A stretch of DNA of 64,000 bases. Source: Planctomycetota bacterium (lineage in GTDB: Bacteria > Planctomycetota > Planctomycetia > Planctomycetales > Planctomycetaceae). Location of the stretch: the NCBI GenBank assembly GCA_018242525.1, contig JAFEBS010000033.1, positions 48,842-112,841 on the forward strand, in the 5' to 3' direction. This document shows positions 26,601 to 34,489 of the stretch, piece by piece; within the stretch, counting starts at the first letter, position 1; each line of letters starts with the position of its first letter. The notes under the pieces were generated by a model. The model was not told the DNA's origin. It searched no databases and saw nothing but the letters and a program-made list of their open reading frames with translations. The position numbers were made by a program, and so were the translations under genes.

Positions 26601-28102
26601 TTCCGCCGGGATTGCGTCCGGCTGTCACAGCCGACGCCGCACCCTTCGTCGTGACGAGCGATTTGAAGCAGTTCACGCCGCACGCAGCGGTGATCCGGAC
26701 CGGGCGGTCGGTGACGCTGAAAAATGCCACGGACGAAGCAGACAACTTCCATCAGGGAGACGGTCAAAGCCCCGTCAACATGGTTGTGGCAGCGCAGAGT
26801 TCTACGCCACTTCCTGCACAGACATTTCAACGAGCGGAATCGCTACCTGTCACCTTCCGCAGTGACATTCACCCGTGGAAGCAGCCGGCGTTTGTCCTGC
26901 CGCTGGATCATCCGTTCGCCGCCGTGACCGATGCCAACGGGCGTTTCCAGATCGCGGGATTGCCACCGGGCGACTATTCGTTTGTCGTCTGGCATGAACG
27001 GACCGGTTATCTGGAACGGAAGCTGGCCGTAACCGTGAAGGCAGGAAAGACAACGCAGCCTGCGCTGGCGTACCCCATCGATCGCTTCGCACCGGGCCTC
27101 AAACCGGGTGATGCCCGCGTCATCCAATGGTCGAAGGCCGGTGACGGCTGGTCCGCCGGAGTTGCCTGGGCGGCCGATCAGACGGAATTCACCGTCGGCA
27201 AGCCTGACCGCAACGATCCTGTCTCGTTTCGACTGTTGCTCCGCAATGACACCGACCAGCCGATCACAATCCCGGTCCCCGAAGAATTGACGTGGGACTT
27301 CGGTATGCAGAGCCGTCGCCGCCTGAATGTCCGCATCCACGACCGGGGCCAGACCACGCTAACGCTGGCCAGCCACGAAGTGCGACCGCTGGACGTTCCC
27401 CGACCGCACCTGGACGTGACAGGTCTCGAACCCGGATTCTGGCTTGTCACATTTGCGACTCCGTTTGGAAAGGAAGCGTTGTTGCTGGACCTGTGGCTCA
27501 ACGTCCCTGTCCCTGCCTGGACGGTCACTCAGACGCCGCGCCAGCGTCAGCAGCCTCAATCACGACCGGAGTACCAGGACGTTCGCTGGGGAGTATCGCT
27601 GCAGGGCTTGCGGCTGGGAGTCCGTTTGAAAAGTGATCCTGCGGACGCGATGCAGCCGGTACCACAAATGCCGACGCGGCTCCGCCTGACCTGGCCTGAG
27701 ATCAAATCGGTCACTTTGGAGCCCGAGTACTTCCTGTGGAACGCGACCAGTGCTGAAGTGGAGGTCTCGATGCTGAATCACACGTCACTCGATTGGGGGC
27801 ACCAATTCACCCAGGCGTTTGGACCGGACCTGTCACCGCTGGCCCGCGTCACCGGACCCAAGTTCCAGATGAAGCACACGCTGCAGCCCGACGAAGTTTG
27901 GGCAGTGGGCCGCAGCAAGGTCACCGTCTTTGCCCCCGATGCCGACATTCCCGCCGCCGACACATCGCTGAAGCTCCCGTCGGGCGATTACGGCTACTGG
28001 TCGTTCCTGAACCTGCACCGAATTGACCAGCCCCAGATCAACCTGCTTCTGGAGACCGGAATCCAACGCGTGATCGAAGGCGATGAGCGCCAACGGAATT
28101 GA
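23606..28102 (+). CDS. BlaR1-like M56 metallopeptidase with long extracytoplasmic domains
   Basis: The 1498-residue protein is far longer than BlaR1 (about 600). Residues 1-390 form the M56 peptidase membrane domain: helices near 17-38, 50-72, 165-185 and 371-390, zinc motif HELAH at 264-268 and the following EREHCCDD segment with Glu304. After the last helix the protein is extracytoplasmic. It carries carboxypeptidase-regulatory-like beta domains (IDGVVVDDVTGKPIEGATV near 435, IITGQVLDLDGKPAVGI near 540, LEGTVTDVHGHGVAGVIV near 630). A cupredoxin-like region follows near 930-1100 (GGLANAFVYLKTVPPG, then HPWKQPAFV and HPFAAVTDANGRFQIAGLPPGDY), with the usual Cys ligand absent. The penicillin-binding sensor of BlaR1 is missing. 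It is coupled to blaI and probably triggers its cleavage on an unknown signal. Confidence 0.88.
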   Translation: MNVIYSGPFSEDIVERLGWTLVHSLWQFATIALVADIGRRALRHRSATSRYLTLVVALALVAVAPVVTWQILPGRTTNPVDARDLIANWFEDPEPVLADAEQGRRALPPSESVRAEVSPPTGVSPIPDSLPPVADPTPVVRQLPMEKTQWLAWSVRIRQVLKPWIGWLVAAWSLGVLICSFRPLLGWRMLWRLRRVGVAPASDEVIAALRHVSERLGLNRTAHVCQSTLAQAPLVVGYLRPIILLPASLLTSLPPAQLEAILAHELAHVQRHDFVINLLQAVVETLFFYHPGVWWLSHRIRVEREHCCDDLVVSLLNNRVDYGRALLAIEELHARQLLLASGASDGSLLARVRRIVDPPEHRVSFVESWPAGLLSLGLIGAIALLTLNWNLQADDRSGVNHVAQADSQTPARNSAPVIDDAAPSDAAPIIEVVNADRGQSIDGVVVDDVTGKPIEGATVRFRFKKLPGQAGGPPVELVYKNVGQYEFRVPEDLEGNDLFVELIAEHPDYQSRSKAGQMLSLVLKPGHAQDFIRQVRLSPGRIITGQVLDLDGKPAVGIPVFAGRNRSGYQNGNSHETVTGADGRYRLVVPDQLHGRIYVVPSHASAVSRAISPEFGEQQAFKLLRGTRLEGTVTDVHGHGVAGVIVRVNGTERVPWRFAVTDQDGKYSTSPCQYGKYSIELLDGGMTPGGIVGATLPDVYRNQILELSKSAPLRHELNFQPTESVRVTARYVASDDQPVRAGHLTVSGSVNGTADPWGGTFREIADQPGLYEVRVPRGLEGALNQNHYGGFLRVTREITESRPFKSRYQTTFDKDGIAFFVRRYRSSTVTLLPTFQGQPVNPTGPLDFPVFADAEHAARIGARVASSQSTRPESGGLRFDVHPDIDIDVKLQIPGYQLWRRTIRFAEGVNTDLDVELAAIDAAAAMPDPKTGIVEGTIRVTGPVPPMPPISVQFGSRYKSRLENLESPTDLEAIKIPNQSLLISQEGGLANAFVYLKTVPPGLRPAVTADAAPFVVTSDLKQFTPHAAVIRTGRSVTLKNATDEADNFHQGDGQSPVNMVVAAQSSTPLPAQTFQRAESLPVTFRSDIHPWKQPAFVLPLDHPFAAVTDANGRFQIAGLPPGDYSFVVWHERTGYLERKLAVTVKAGKTTQPALAYPIDRFAPGLKPGDARVIQWSKAGDGWSAGVAWAADQTEFTVGKPDRNDPVSFRLLLRNDTDQPITIPVPEELTWDFGMQSRRRLNVRIHDRGQTTLTLASHEVRPLDVPRPHLDVTGLEPGFWLVTFATPFGKEALLLDLWLNVPVPAWTVTQTPRQRQQPQSRPEYQDVRWGVSLQGLRLGVRLKSDPADAMQPVPQMPTRLRLTWPEIKSVTLEPEYFLWNATSAEVEVSMLNHTSLDWGHQFTQAFGPDLSPLARVTGPKFQMKHTLQPDEVWAVGRSKVTVFAPDADIPAADTSLKLPSGDYGYWSFLNLHRIDQPQINLLLETGIQRVIEGDERQRN

Positions 28103-28172
28103 CGGATCTGGATGAACTCGCAGAAATCTCGGGTTCCAAGCCACCGCAACACGGAAACCCAGGAGTCCGTCG

Positions 28173-28295
28173 ATGTCGAAAGAGTCCCACGATCAGAAAC
28201 GAAAAAGGAAGCTTGAAGTAAGGAAGAGAAAAGAGGACGAACCGGTGCTGCTTGAACGCGAATCGAACGCGGTCGGCCATCAAGAGGCGAACTGA
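28173..28295 (+). CDS. Small highly basic protein (40 residues)
   Basis: ATG 28173 follows AGGAG with 8-base spacing. The product starts MSKESHDQKRKRKLEVRKRK and continues with a mixed, charged tail to a TGA at 28295. The Lys/Arg-rich N-terminus resembles small basic bacterial proteins that begin SK(E)SHDQKRK, which as I recall are usually longer (70-100 residues); here the frame ends early, so it may be a truncated copy. I do not know a function. It sits 70 bp after the M56 gene and before the terminator, so it may be co-transcribed with the blaI operon. Confidence 0.5.
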   Translation: MSKESHDQKRKRKLEVRKRKEDEPVLLERESNAVGHQEAN

Positions 28296-28381
28296 GTTCT
28301 TTGAACTTGCGACGCACCAGATCAGAAACGGACAGTCCAGCCGACTTGCTCCGGGCCAAGAGCGTCGATCGATCTCAACAA

Positions 28382-28409
28382 AAAAGCACAGCCTTTGGGC
28401 TGTGCTTTT
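28382..28409. terminator. Bidirectional intrinsic terminator
   Basis: AAAAGCACAGCC (28382-28393) pairs with GGCTGTGCTTTT (28398-28409), a 12-bp perfect stem with a 4-base loop. A-run and T-run flanks serve both strands. It separates the convergent blaI-M56 and FKBP transcription units. Confidence 0.9.
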
Positions 28410-28438
28410 CAGTCGTCAAACTGGTCCGAATCTCGTGC

Positions 28439-29641
28439 TTATTTCACGTCCAGCAATTCGACGATGAAGTGCAGCGTCGCCTTTTCGGGGATCACCGGAG
28501 GCCGGCCTTCTTCGCCATAGGCCAGGTCGTAGGGGATTTCCAGTTCGATCATTCCGCCCTTGCCCACCAGTTGCATGCCTTCCGTCCAGCCCGCGATCAC
28601 GCCGCCCAGCGGGAATTCAATCGGCTTGCCCCGTTCATAGGAACTGTCGAAGACCTGCTTGTTGTCGAGCCAGCCCTTGTAGTGAACTTTCACGACACTT
28701 TCCTTGGTGGGCTTGGCACCCGAGGAGGCGCGGCGAATCCGGTACTTCAGGCCGCTTTTGGTGGCGGTGAATTCTTCCGGGGCATCCTTGTCGACCGCAC
28801 CTGGCTCAGCGGGGAGTTGGACTTCCAGCAATTCCACAATGAAATGCAGTGTTGCTTTGGGGGGAATCCGGCCCGGACGTCCCTGTTCGCCGTACGCGAG
28901 TTCATAGGGGATTTCCAGATCGATCATGCCACCCTGACCAATCAGTTGCATTCCTTCCGTCCAGCCCTTGATCACCCGGTTCAGCGGGAATTCGGCGGGT
29001 TCGCGACGATCATAAGAACTGTCGAATACCGTGCCGTCGTCCAACGTGCCTTTGTAGTGAACCTTGACCGTGGTCGTGGCCTTGGGCTTGGGGCCGGCCC
29101 CTTTGCGCAGGATTCGATGCTTCAGGCCGCTTTCGGTCTTTGTATATTCCTTCGGGGCATCCGCGTCCGACTTGCCGGGTTCCAGCGGCTTTTGGACTTC
29201 CAGCAATTCCACGATGAAGTGCAGTGTGGCTTTGCCCGGAATCTCCGGCGGAGAACCTTCTTCGCCATATCCCAGCTTGTAGGGGATTTCCAGATCGATC
29301 ATTCCCCCTTCCCCGACCAACTGCAGTCCTTCGGTCCAGCCAGCGATGACACCATTCAACGGAAACTCTGCGGGGCGACCACCGTAGGAACTGTCGAACA
29401 CCTTGCCGTTGTCCAGGGTCCCCTTGTAGTGAACCTTGACGGTACTGGTGGCTTTCGGCCTGGCTTTGTCCGACTTGCGAAGGATTCGGTACTTCAGGCC
29501 ACTCTTGGTGGTGGTGAATTCCTTGGGGGCATCCTTGTCCTGGGGACCAGGTTCAGCCTTGTCAGCAGCGTGGGACATCAGAGGTAGCAATCCAGTGGAA
29601 AGAGCCAGCAGTACAGCCAATATCAATCGGCAACGCTTCAT
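28439..29641 (-). CDS. Triple-domain FKBP-type peptidyl-prolyl isomerase
   Basis: I start at 29641, with AAGG ten bases upstream; the open frame further up crosses a hairpin element. The 400-residue protein has a signal peptide (residues 1-25, ending MSHAA), so it is exported. Three tandem FKBP domains follow (about 40-150, 155-270, 275-400). Each has VKVHYKG(T/W)LD, VFDSSY, EFPL and GWTEGxQLxGxGGMIDLEIPY, then a tail ATLHFIVELL. These residues line the FKBP proline-binding pocket, and all three domains keep them, so all are probably active. Tandem triple FKBPs are uncommon in bacteria. It likely helps fold secreted or outer-membrane proteins. Confidence 0.95.
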   Translation of the reverse strand: MKRCRLILAVLLALSTGLLPLMSHAADKAEPGPQDKDAPKEFTTTKSGLKYRILRKSDKARPKATSTVKVHYKGTLDNGKVFDSSYGGRPAEFPLNGVIAGWTEGLQLVGEGGMIDLEIPYKLGYGEEGSPPEIPGKATLHFIVELLEVQKPLEPGKSDADAPKEYTKTESGLKHRILRKGAGPKPKATTTVKVHYKGTLDDGTVFDSSYDRREPAEFPLNRVIKGWTEGMQLIGQGGMIDLEIPYELAYGEQGRPGRIPPKATLHFIVELLEVQLPAEPGAVDKDAPEEFTATKSGLKYRIRRASSGAKPTKESVVKVHYKGWLDNKQVFDSSYERGKPIEFPLGGVIAGWTEGMQLVGKGGMIELEIPYDLAYGEEGRPPVIPEKATLHFIVELLDVK

Positions 29642-29764
29642 TCGAAACGAACCTTCATTGGGGGAATCGTCCGCGACGAGGACAGGGCCGCGACACACGA
29701 CCGCTGTGCGAGGCACAAATGGTACCCGAAATCCTGCTGATTTGCGCGTGCGCTGCTGGTTTCC

Positions 29765-29860
29765 GGGGTCAGGCACTTCGGAATTTCGAAATTGGCTGTC
29801 GGTGTAAATTCGAGAACCAAGTCTGGTGTCAGCCAATTCCGAATTTCCGAAGTGCCAGTC
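29765..29860. repeat. REP-like hairpin element B with GGGGTCAG end
   Basis: The left arm starts GGGGTCAGGCACTTCGG (29765-29781) and runs to GGCTG at 29798. The right arm (29830-29856, start CAGCC) pairs with 29772-29798, 25 of 27 positions, around a loop of about 30 bp. The right side beyond 29856 (AGTC) only weakly matches the GGGGTC end. It lies between the FKBP start and the DUF1501 stop. Confidence 0.85.
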
Positions 29861-29871
29861 CTCTGGCTTTA

Positions 29872-31155
29872 TCACACCAGCAGTTCCTTGATGACGCTGG
29901 CGGCAGGGTCGGCGATCGGGATGGGGCGGCCGTCGATGTCGAAAGACTTCGTAGAATCGACGCCCACTGCCTGCAAATAGGTGTGGAACAGATGGCCGTG
30001 GTCGACCTCGCGATCCACGACGGCTGTGCCATGCTCGTTCGTCTTGCCGATCACCGCGCCCGGATGGACGCGGGCTCCGCCCAGTAGAACCGACCAGGCA
30101 TTGCCCCAGTGGTCGCGGCCAAACAAATGGTTGATGTTGGGTGTGCGGCCGAATTCCGACAGGACCACGATCAACGTGCTTTCCAGCATTCCCCGGTCGG
30201 CCAGATCGCCGACGATTGTCGCAAATGGGTGGTCGAATTCCCCCAGTTGCTCCAGGTGAAAATTGAAGTTCTCGTTGTGAGTGTCGTAGTTGGAGTGACT
30301 CACCTGGACATAGGTGATTCCCTTTTCCAGCAGACGTCGGGCGAGCAGGCAGTGTCTGCCCAGGTCGTGCTTGCCGTAGCGAGCCTGGTCCTGTTCCGAT
30401 TCTTTGGTGACGTCGAAGATCTCGCGCTGCGCCATCAGTTGTTGAGCTTGCTCGTAACTGTAGGTGTACGCATCGGTCATGGCTGTACGACGGCGCGACA
30501 GGAAGCGGTCATTGACCGCGCGTCGCATGGCATTGCGCTGTTCATCCGCGATCTGGGTGATCGCGTCGGGTCGGGCGGTATTTTGCGGTGGCTGACCATT
30601 TCCCATCAGTAGTCCCGCGTACTTGGGACCCAGGTAGGCGGCATCGTTGGCTCGACCTCCGCCACCGGCCGTGATCTGGATATGACCGGGAAGTCCCCCC
30701 TCATCCGGAGCCAGGGCCTTGGCGGCGACCGCACCGATCCGCGGGAAGTCCGCCGCCGGGGTCTGCTTGCGGCCCGTCATCATCATATAGGCCCCCTTGC
30801 CGTGATCCCCTTCCTTGGTGTTGACGCTGCGGACAATTGCCAGGCGGTGCATCTGCTTTGCTGTTTCTGGCAGCAGTTCGCAAATGTGAACACCGGGAAC
30901 GGACGTTGGAATGGCGCGGAATGGACCGCCGGTCGGAGTATTCGGCTTCGGATCCCAGCTTTCCAACTGGCTCAACCCCCCTGCCATGTTGAAGACCAGG
31001 ACCCGCTTTTGCTGCTTCGCCAGTTCGGCCGAGGCAGCGGGACGAGCCAGCGCAGAAAGGCCTCCCAGCGCGGCTCCACCGGTTGCCAGTGCCCCCAGGA
31101 ATTGTCGACGTGCCATCTGGTGATCGTTGGATCGGCAAGCATAATCGCATCGCAT
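29872..31155 (-). CDS. DUF1501 secreted protein (Tat signal)
   Basis: The protein has 427 residues from ATG 31155, which AGGA precedes by 9 bases; ATG 31164, directly abutting AGGA, is less likely. The N-terminus has the planctomycete pattern CDYACRSNDHQMARRQFLGALATGGAALGG, a twin-arginine-like signal (ARRQFL). The DUF1501 domain follows, related to the sulfatase/alkaline phosphatase superfamily, with HICELLPETA, MTGRK, VVLSEFGRTPN and the GRDHWGNA metal-region motif near the end. The upstream gene on the same strand is its usual DUF1549/DUF1553 partner, 49 bp away. Together such pairs occur in many copies in planctomycetes; their biochemical role is unproven. Confidence 0.93.
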   Translation of the reverse strand: MRCDYACRSNDHQMARRQFLGALATGGAALGGLSALARPAASAELAKQQKRVLVFNMAGGLSQLESWDPKPNTPTGGPFRAIPTSVPGVHICELLPETAKQMHRLAIVRSVNTKEGDHGKGAYMMMTGRKQTPAADFPRIGAVAAKALAPDEGGLPGHIQITAGGGGRANDAAYLGPKYAGLLMGNGQPPQNTARPDAITQIADEQRNAMRRAVNDRFLSRRRTAMTDAYTYSYEQAQQLMAQREIFDVTKESEQDQARYGKHDLGRHCLLARRLLEKGITYVQVSHSNYDTHNENFNFHLEQLGEFDHPFATIVGDLADRGMLESTLIVVLSEFGRTPNINHLFGRDHWGNAWSVLLGGARVHPGAVIGKTNEHGTAVVDREVDHGHLFHTYLQAVGVDSTKSFDIDGRPIPIADPAASVIKELLV

Positions 31156-31213
31156 GGGATTCATTCCTGTTCTTACCGGTTGGAAAGGCTTCCAGCCCGT
31201 CGTGGATTTGCTC

Positions 31214-34066
31214 TCAATGGTTAAATCGAAACTCGGCTGACGTGACCAGGGCCCAGATCAGATCTCGAATCACAACCGGCTTTTCCGCTGTGCGAGCGGC
31301 CAGTTGCTGTGTGACTTCAGTGATTTCCGCATCCGTGGGACGACGCGTCAGGATACTCAGGTACAGCTCATCGGCGAGCGTTTTGGGATCTTCCAGCGGG
31401 CCAATTCGCTGTGCCAACTGTCCGCCCGCCGCCCAGCCAACGACGGTACCGCCGTTCGCCACATACAGGGCCTGATCGGGGGTCGCGAAGAAGTCGTCCT
31501 GGGGTTGGCCGGCCGATTGACCGTACATCGAAACGAACACGTTCAGATTGCCGCGGTTCTTTTCGTGCAGCAGGGACTCCAATTGAATTTCGCGTGCCAG
31601 GGTCTTGGCGGGATCGTTGGCCGTGCCGGCCTTGGGAATCGTCTTTTCGATTTCCGCGTCGACCCCGGGGCGTTGTGGCTCCAGGACCCCGGTTGCCTGC
31701 ATAACGGCCCATCCCAGTTGTTCTGGCGAAAGTTGCTTGAGCGGGCGAACGGCCGCGGCGACCGTCCAGGCATCCACCAACTGACCGCGTGCCGAGACGA
31801 CGGCCGCCTGGGTGGCCTGAGCATTGGCAATTGACTGATTCACAGCGTTGGTCTTTGCGGTGACGGTCTGCTGACGGGTGGTCATTTCCGTGGTGGCAGC
31901 GGCCAGAGTCTGCTTCATTCCGGCCATTTTCGAGGCCACGTCTTTGGCTGTAGTGTCACGAACGGTGACCGCTTGCTCGAATGTTGATGCTTCCTTGACG
32001 AGCGGTTCCTGGCGATCTTTCAGTTTTTGAACCACCAGAGTCAACTCGGCATCGCCGGGCAGTTTCTGCAGTGCGGCATCGGTTTTGGAAATCGCCTCGG
32101 CCACCGATTGGACGATTCCCTGTTTGGTGGTGAACTGAACCTTGGCCTCCTCCAACTGCTTTGTCGCTTCGACCATCGCCTTTTCGATTTCAGTGACGGC
32201 GACGGTTTGTTTTGTGACTTCGGCCTGCTGCTGTTCGACGGCCAGTGCGGCGGCTGCCAGTTCCGCCTTGGCAGGATCAATGGCCCCCTGGGCTGCCGCG
32301 GCCGTGGCGATGGCGGTTCCAAAACCGAGATGGGACTGCAGTCCGTCCAAACGCTTTCTCTGGATCGTTGCGGCCAGTGCATCGGACTTGTGCTGATTCC
32401 AAACTTCAATGAACTTGGCTTTGGCGGCATCGACCGGCTTACGGGCTTCGACCGCCGCGGCATAGGCGGCATCGGCGGGGGCATACGCTTCGACCAGCTT
32501 GGCCTGAGCGGCCTGGTGGGCGGCTGTCTGATCGGTGATGGTCTTTTGAATCGCCGCCAGTTCCGCGGTCAATTGCTGCTGTTTCGCGGTGAAAGTTGCG
32601 ACAGCCGCAGCCACGTCCTTGTCGTTCGGCAGCACCTTGGCAGCCTCGGCGGACTTGGCGGCGGCCTCGTTGATGGTGTTCAAGCCGGCCTGTTTGGTGG
32701 CCGCTTCACCCTGAGATTTGGCAACAGCCGCGGCGGCAGCATCGACGGGCTTCTTCGCTTCTGCCACGGCAGCTTCTGTCTTTTTCCACGCGGCTTCGAC
32801 CGGTTCGAACGCTGTCCGGGCCGCTTTCAATTCGGTGCGAATTGCCGTGACCTGCTTCTGAGATTCGTCCGCCACGCCTTTCAGCCTGGCAAGTTCCGCT
32901 TCCACGGCGGGAACCTGCGGCGCTGCTGCGGCCACTTGTGGCGCGGGATCGGTCGGAGGATCGATCGAACGCTGGTACGTTCGCGTCAGCACCAGCTCCC
33001 GGAGCAGCCATTTCATGTTGTATTTCTGGGCGACGAATTCGTTCGTGACCAACTCAAGGGCCGCCGGGTGAGCGGGAGGATTCGCCGGGTGATGCAGGTC
33101 CACCGGATGGACCAGACCGCGTCCCATGACCAGTGCCCAGAGTCGATTGGCGATGTTCAGATTGAATTGTCGATTCGTGCCGTTGGTGGCGAGTTCCGCC
33201 AGCTTAGCCCGACGGCTGTATTTGGGAACCGGGCGAACGTTGGGAGCGGGGGCGGTAACATAGTCTTCACCCAGGCGGAATCGAGGTTCATCAATCTCGG
33301 ACATCCCCGGCAGTTGCGGTCGAGTGTTCGCGGCATCCCCGGTAAAGACCGACTTGTAGCTGGCATCGCCGTCCGCTTTCTCGGCCAGGAACGACTTCTT
33401 CTGAGCGGCGTCGGTGAAGACTTCCGTCCGGTTCAGAAACGCAAACAGTCCGTAGTAATCGGCCTGCAGGTAATGGTCAATCAGGGGATGGTCGTGGCAT
33501 TGAGCGCACTGCAGGTCCATTCCGAAAAACATCCGGCCGACGTCCCGGCTGGAGGAATGGGGCTCGGCGTCACGATCCAGAAAGAACTTGGCGGCAGGAC
33601 GCAGGGCGGGATCGGTTCCGTCACTGCTCAGGATTTCCCGGGCCAGTTGATCGTAGGGCTTGTTTTGCTCAAAAGCGGCTTGCAGGTACTTCTGCCATTC
33701 GGGGGTGGGAACGTGTTTGTCGGGTCGGCGTTCCATCAGCATGACGTCGAACTGCGTTGCCATGTGAATCGGAAATCGGGGGCTGGCGAGCAGTCGATCG
33801 ACCAGCAGCTCCCGCTTATTGGGGCTGGGGTCGTCCAGAAACGTCCGTGCTTCTGCGGAACTCGGGATGGCCCCGATCAGGTCCAGATAAGCCCGCCGGA
33901 GGAATTCCGCGTCATTGGCCAGCGGAGCCAGCGGTCCGATCTGGCTGGACTCAACCAGTTGGTCCAGCCGGAGGTGCAACGGTTCCTGTGCAAAGGCGAC
34001 CGGACCGGTAGCCAGCAGGCTGAAGAGTGCCAGAAACAGGAGAGTTTTTGTCAGGCGGGATGTCAT
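31214..34066 (-). CDS. DUF1549/DUF1553 protein with a long coiled-coil insertion
   Basis: I start at ATG 34066 (AAGGA upstream); the longer frame crosses a hairpin element. The 950-residue protein has a signal peptide (about 1-26). DUF1549 (about 30-250) includes LRRAYLDLIGAIPSS, then CAQCHDHP at 187-194, a CxxCH c-type-haem-like motif. DUF1553 starts near 285 (LAELATNGTNRQFNLNIANRLWAL and so on) and is interrupted by about 400 residues, roughly 385-790, of Ala/Lys/Glu-rich heptad sequence predicted to be coiled coil. Its remainder (LSPEQLGWAVMQATG to TSAEFRFNH) closes the protein. Ordinary family members lack this insertion. It precedes its DUF1501 partner by 58 bp. Confidence 0.88.
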   Translation of the reverse strand: MTSRLTKTLLFLALFSLLATGPVAFAQEPLHLRLDQLVESSQIGPLAPLANDAEFLRRAYLDLIGAIPSSAEARTFLDDPSPNKRELLVDRLLASPRFPIHMATQFDVMLMERRPDKHVPTPEWQKYLQAAFEQNKPYDQLAREILSSDGTDPALRPAAKFFLDRDAEPHSSSRDVGRMFFGMDLQCAQCHDHPLIDHYLQADYYGLFAFLNRTEVFTDAAQKKSFLAEKADGDASYKSVFTGDAANTRPQLPGMSEIDEPRFRLGEDYVTAPAPNVRPVPKYSRRAKLAELATNGTNRQFNLNIANRLWALVMGRGLVHPVDLHHPANPPAHPAALELVTNEFVAQKYNMKWLLRELVLTRTYQRSIDPPTDPAPQVAAAAPQVPAVEAELARLKGVADESQKQVTAIRTELKAARTAFEPVEAAWKKTEAAVAEAKKPVDAAAAAVAKSQGEAATKQAGLNTINEAAAKSAEAAKVLPNDKDVAAAVATFTAKQQQLTAELAAIQKTITDQTAAHQAAQAKLVEAYAPADAAYAAAVEARKPVDAAKAKFIEVWNQHKSDALAATIQRKRLDGLQSHLGFGTAIATAAAAQGAIDPAKAELAAAALAVEQQQAEVTKQTVAVTEIEKAMVEATKQLEEAKVQFTTKQGIVQSVAEAISKTDAALQKLPGDAELTLVVQKLKDRQEPLVKEASTFEQAVTVRDTTAKDVASKMAGMKQTLAAATTEMTTRQQTVTAKTNAVNQSIANAQATQAAVVSARGQLVDAWTVAAAVRPLKQLSPEQLGWAVMQATGVLEPQRPGVDAEIEKTIPKAGTANDPAKTLAREIQLESLLHEKNRGNLNVFVSMYGQSAGQPQDDFFATPDQALYVANGGTVVGWAAGGQLAQRIGPLEDPKTLADELYLSILTRRPTDAEITEVTQQLAARTAEKPVVIRDLIWALVTSAEFRFNH

Positions 34067-34489
34067 CGGCGGGATTCCTTCGCGGGAATGGCTCCGGGGA
34101 ACCATTATTCTCGCATCGGCAATTGTGAATTCATAACAGTTGGGAGACCAGATCGTCAACGGAGTAATCCAGGAAACTTTTTCCACCGGAAGCGAAAATG
34201 TGGTTTCTGCCGGCCGTGCCGGGAGTTCGGGCGGTGGGGTCAGATAGTTCAAAGTTCAATTTTCGCGACTGACCGACGTGTCATTCAGAACGTCTCTCCC
34301 CGCGAAAACTGAACTTTGAACGACCTGACCCCGTCTGAACGACAATCGCGAACCAGAGCGATAGAATCCGTGAGGGACGTCGATCCATTGGCCCGACCAT
34401 CATCATCCCGGCCGAAGGGAAAAGGATCTCCGTGGAATCCAGGTCCCTGGATGTTGGCTCAACGCTCAAGCAATGCGTGGAACGATTTC
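34067..34489. other. Divergent intergenic region with hairpin element C
   Basis: The 423 bp between the DUF1549/DUF1553 gene and the SDR gene include the 97-bp inverted-repeat element at 34236-34332. Nothing else is recognised; the promoters of both genes must lie here. Confidence 0.6.
34236..34332. repeat. REP-like hairpin element C with GGGGTCAG ends
   Basis: GGGGTCAG (34236-34243) and CTGACCCC (34325-34332) form an exact 8-bp terminal inverted repeat. Inside it, GTTCAAAGTTCAATTTTCGCG-type arms (34247-34267 and 34301-34321) pair at 20 of 21 positions around a 33-bp loop. Length and ends match elements A and B, though the stem sequence is unrelated. Confidence 0.9.

Larger units (their letters stand above)
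28103..28438. other. Convergent intergenic region with a small ORF and a terminator
   Basis: The 336-bp gap between the M56 gene and the FKBP gene contains a 40-codon ORF with a good ribosome site (28173-28295) and a strong bidirectional terminator (28382-28409). Confidence 0.7.

Noticed and set aside
28301..29587. A 428-codon plus-strand open frame with three-fold internal repetition
   Set aside because: The repetition is the antisense image of the three FKBP domains, not a separate repeat protein.
32027..34312. A 761-codon plus-strand open frame
   Set aside because: Antisense to the DUF1549/DUF1553 gene; repetitive Gly/Leu/Arg content mirrors the Ala-rich coiled-coil DNA.
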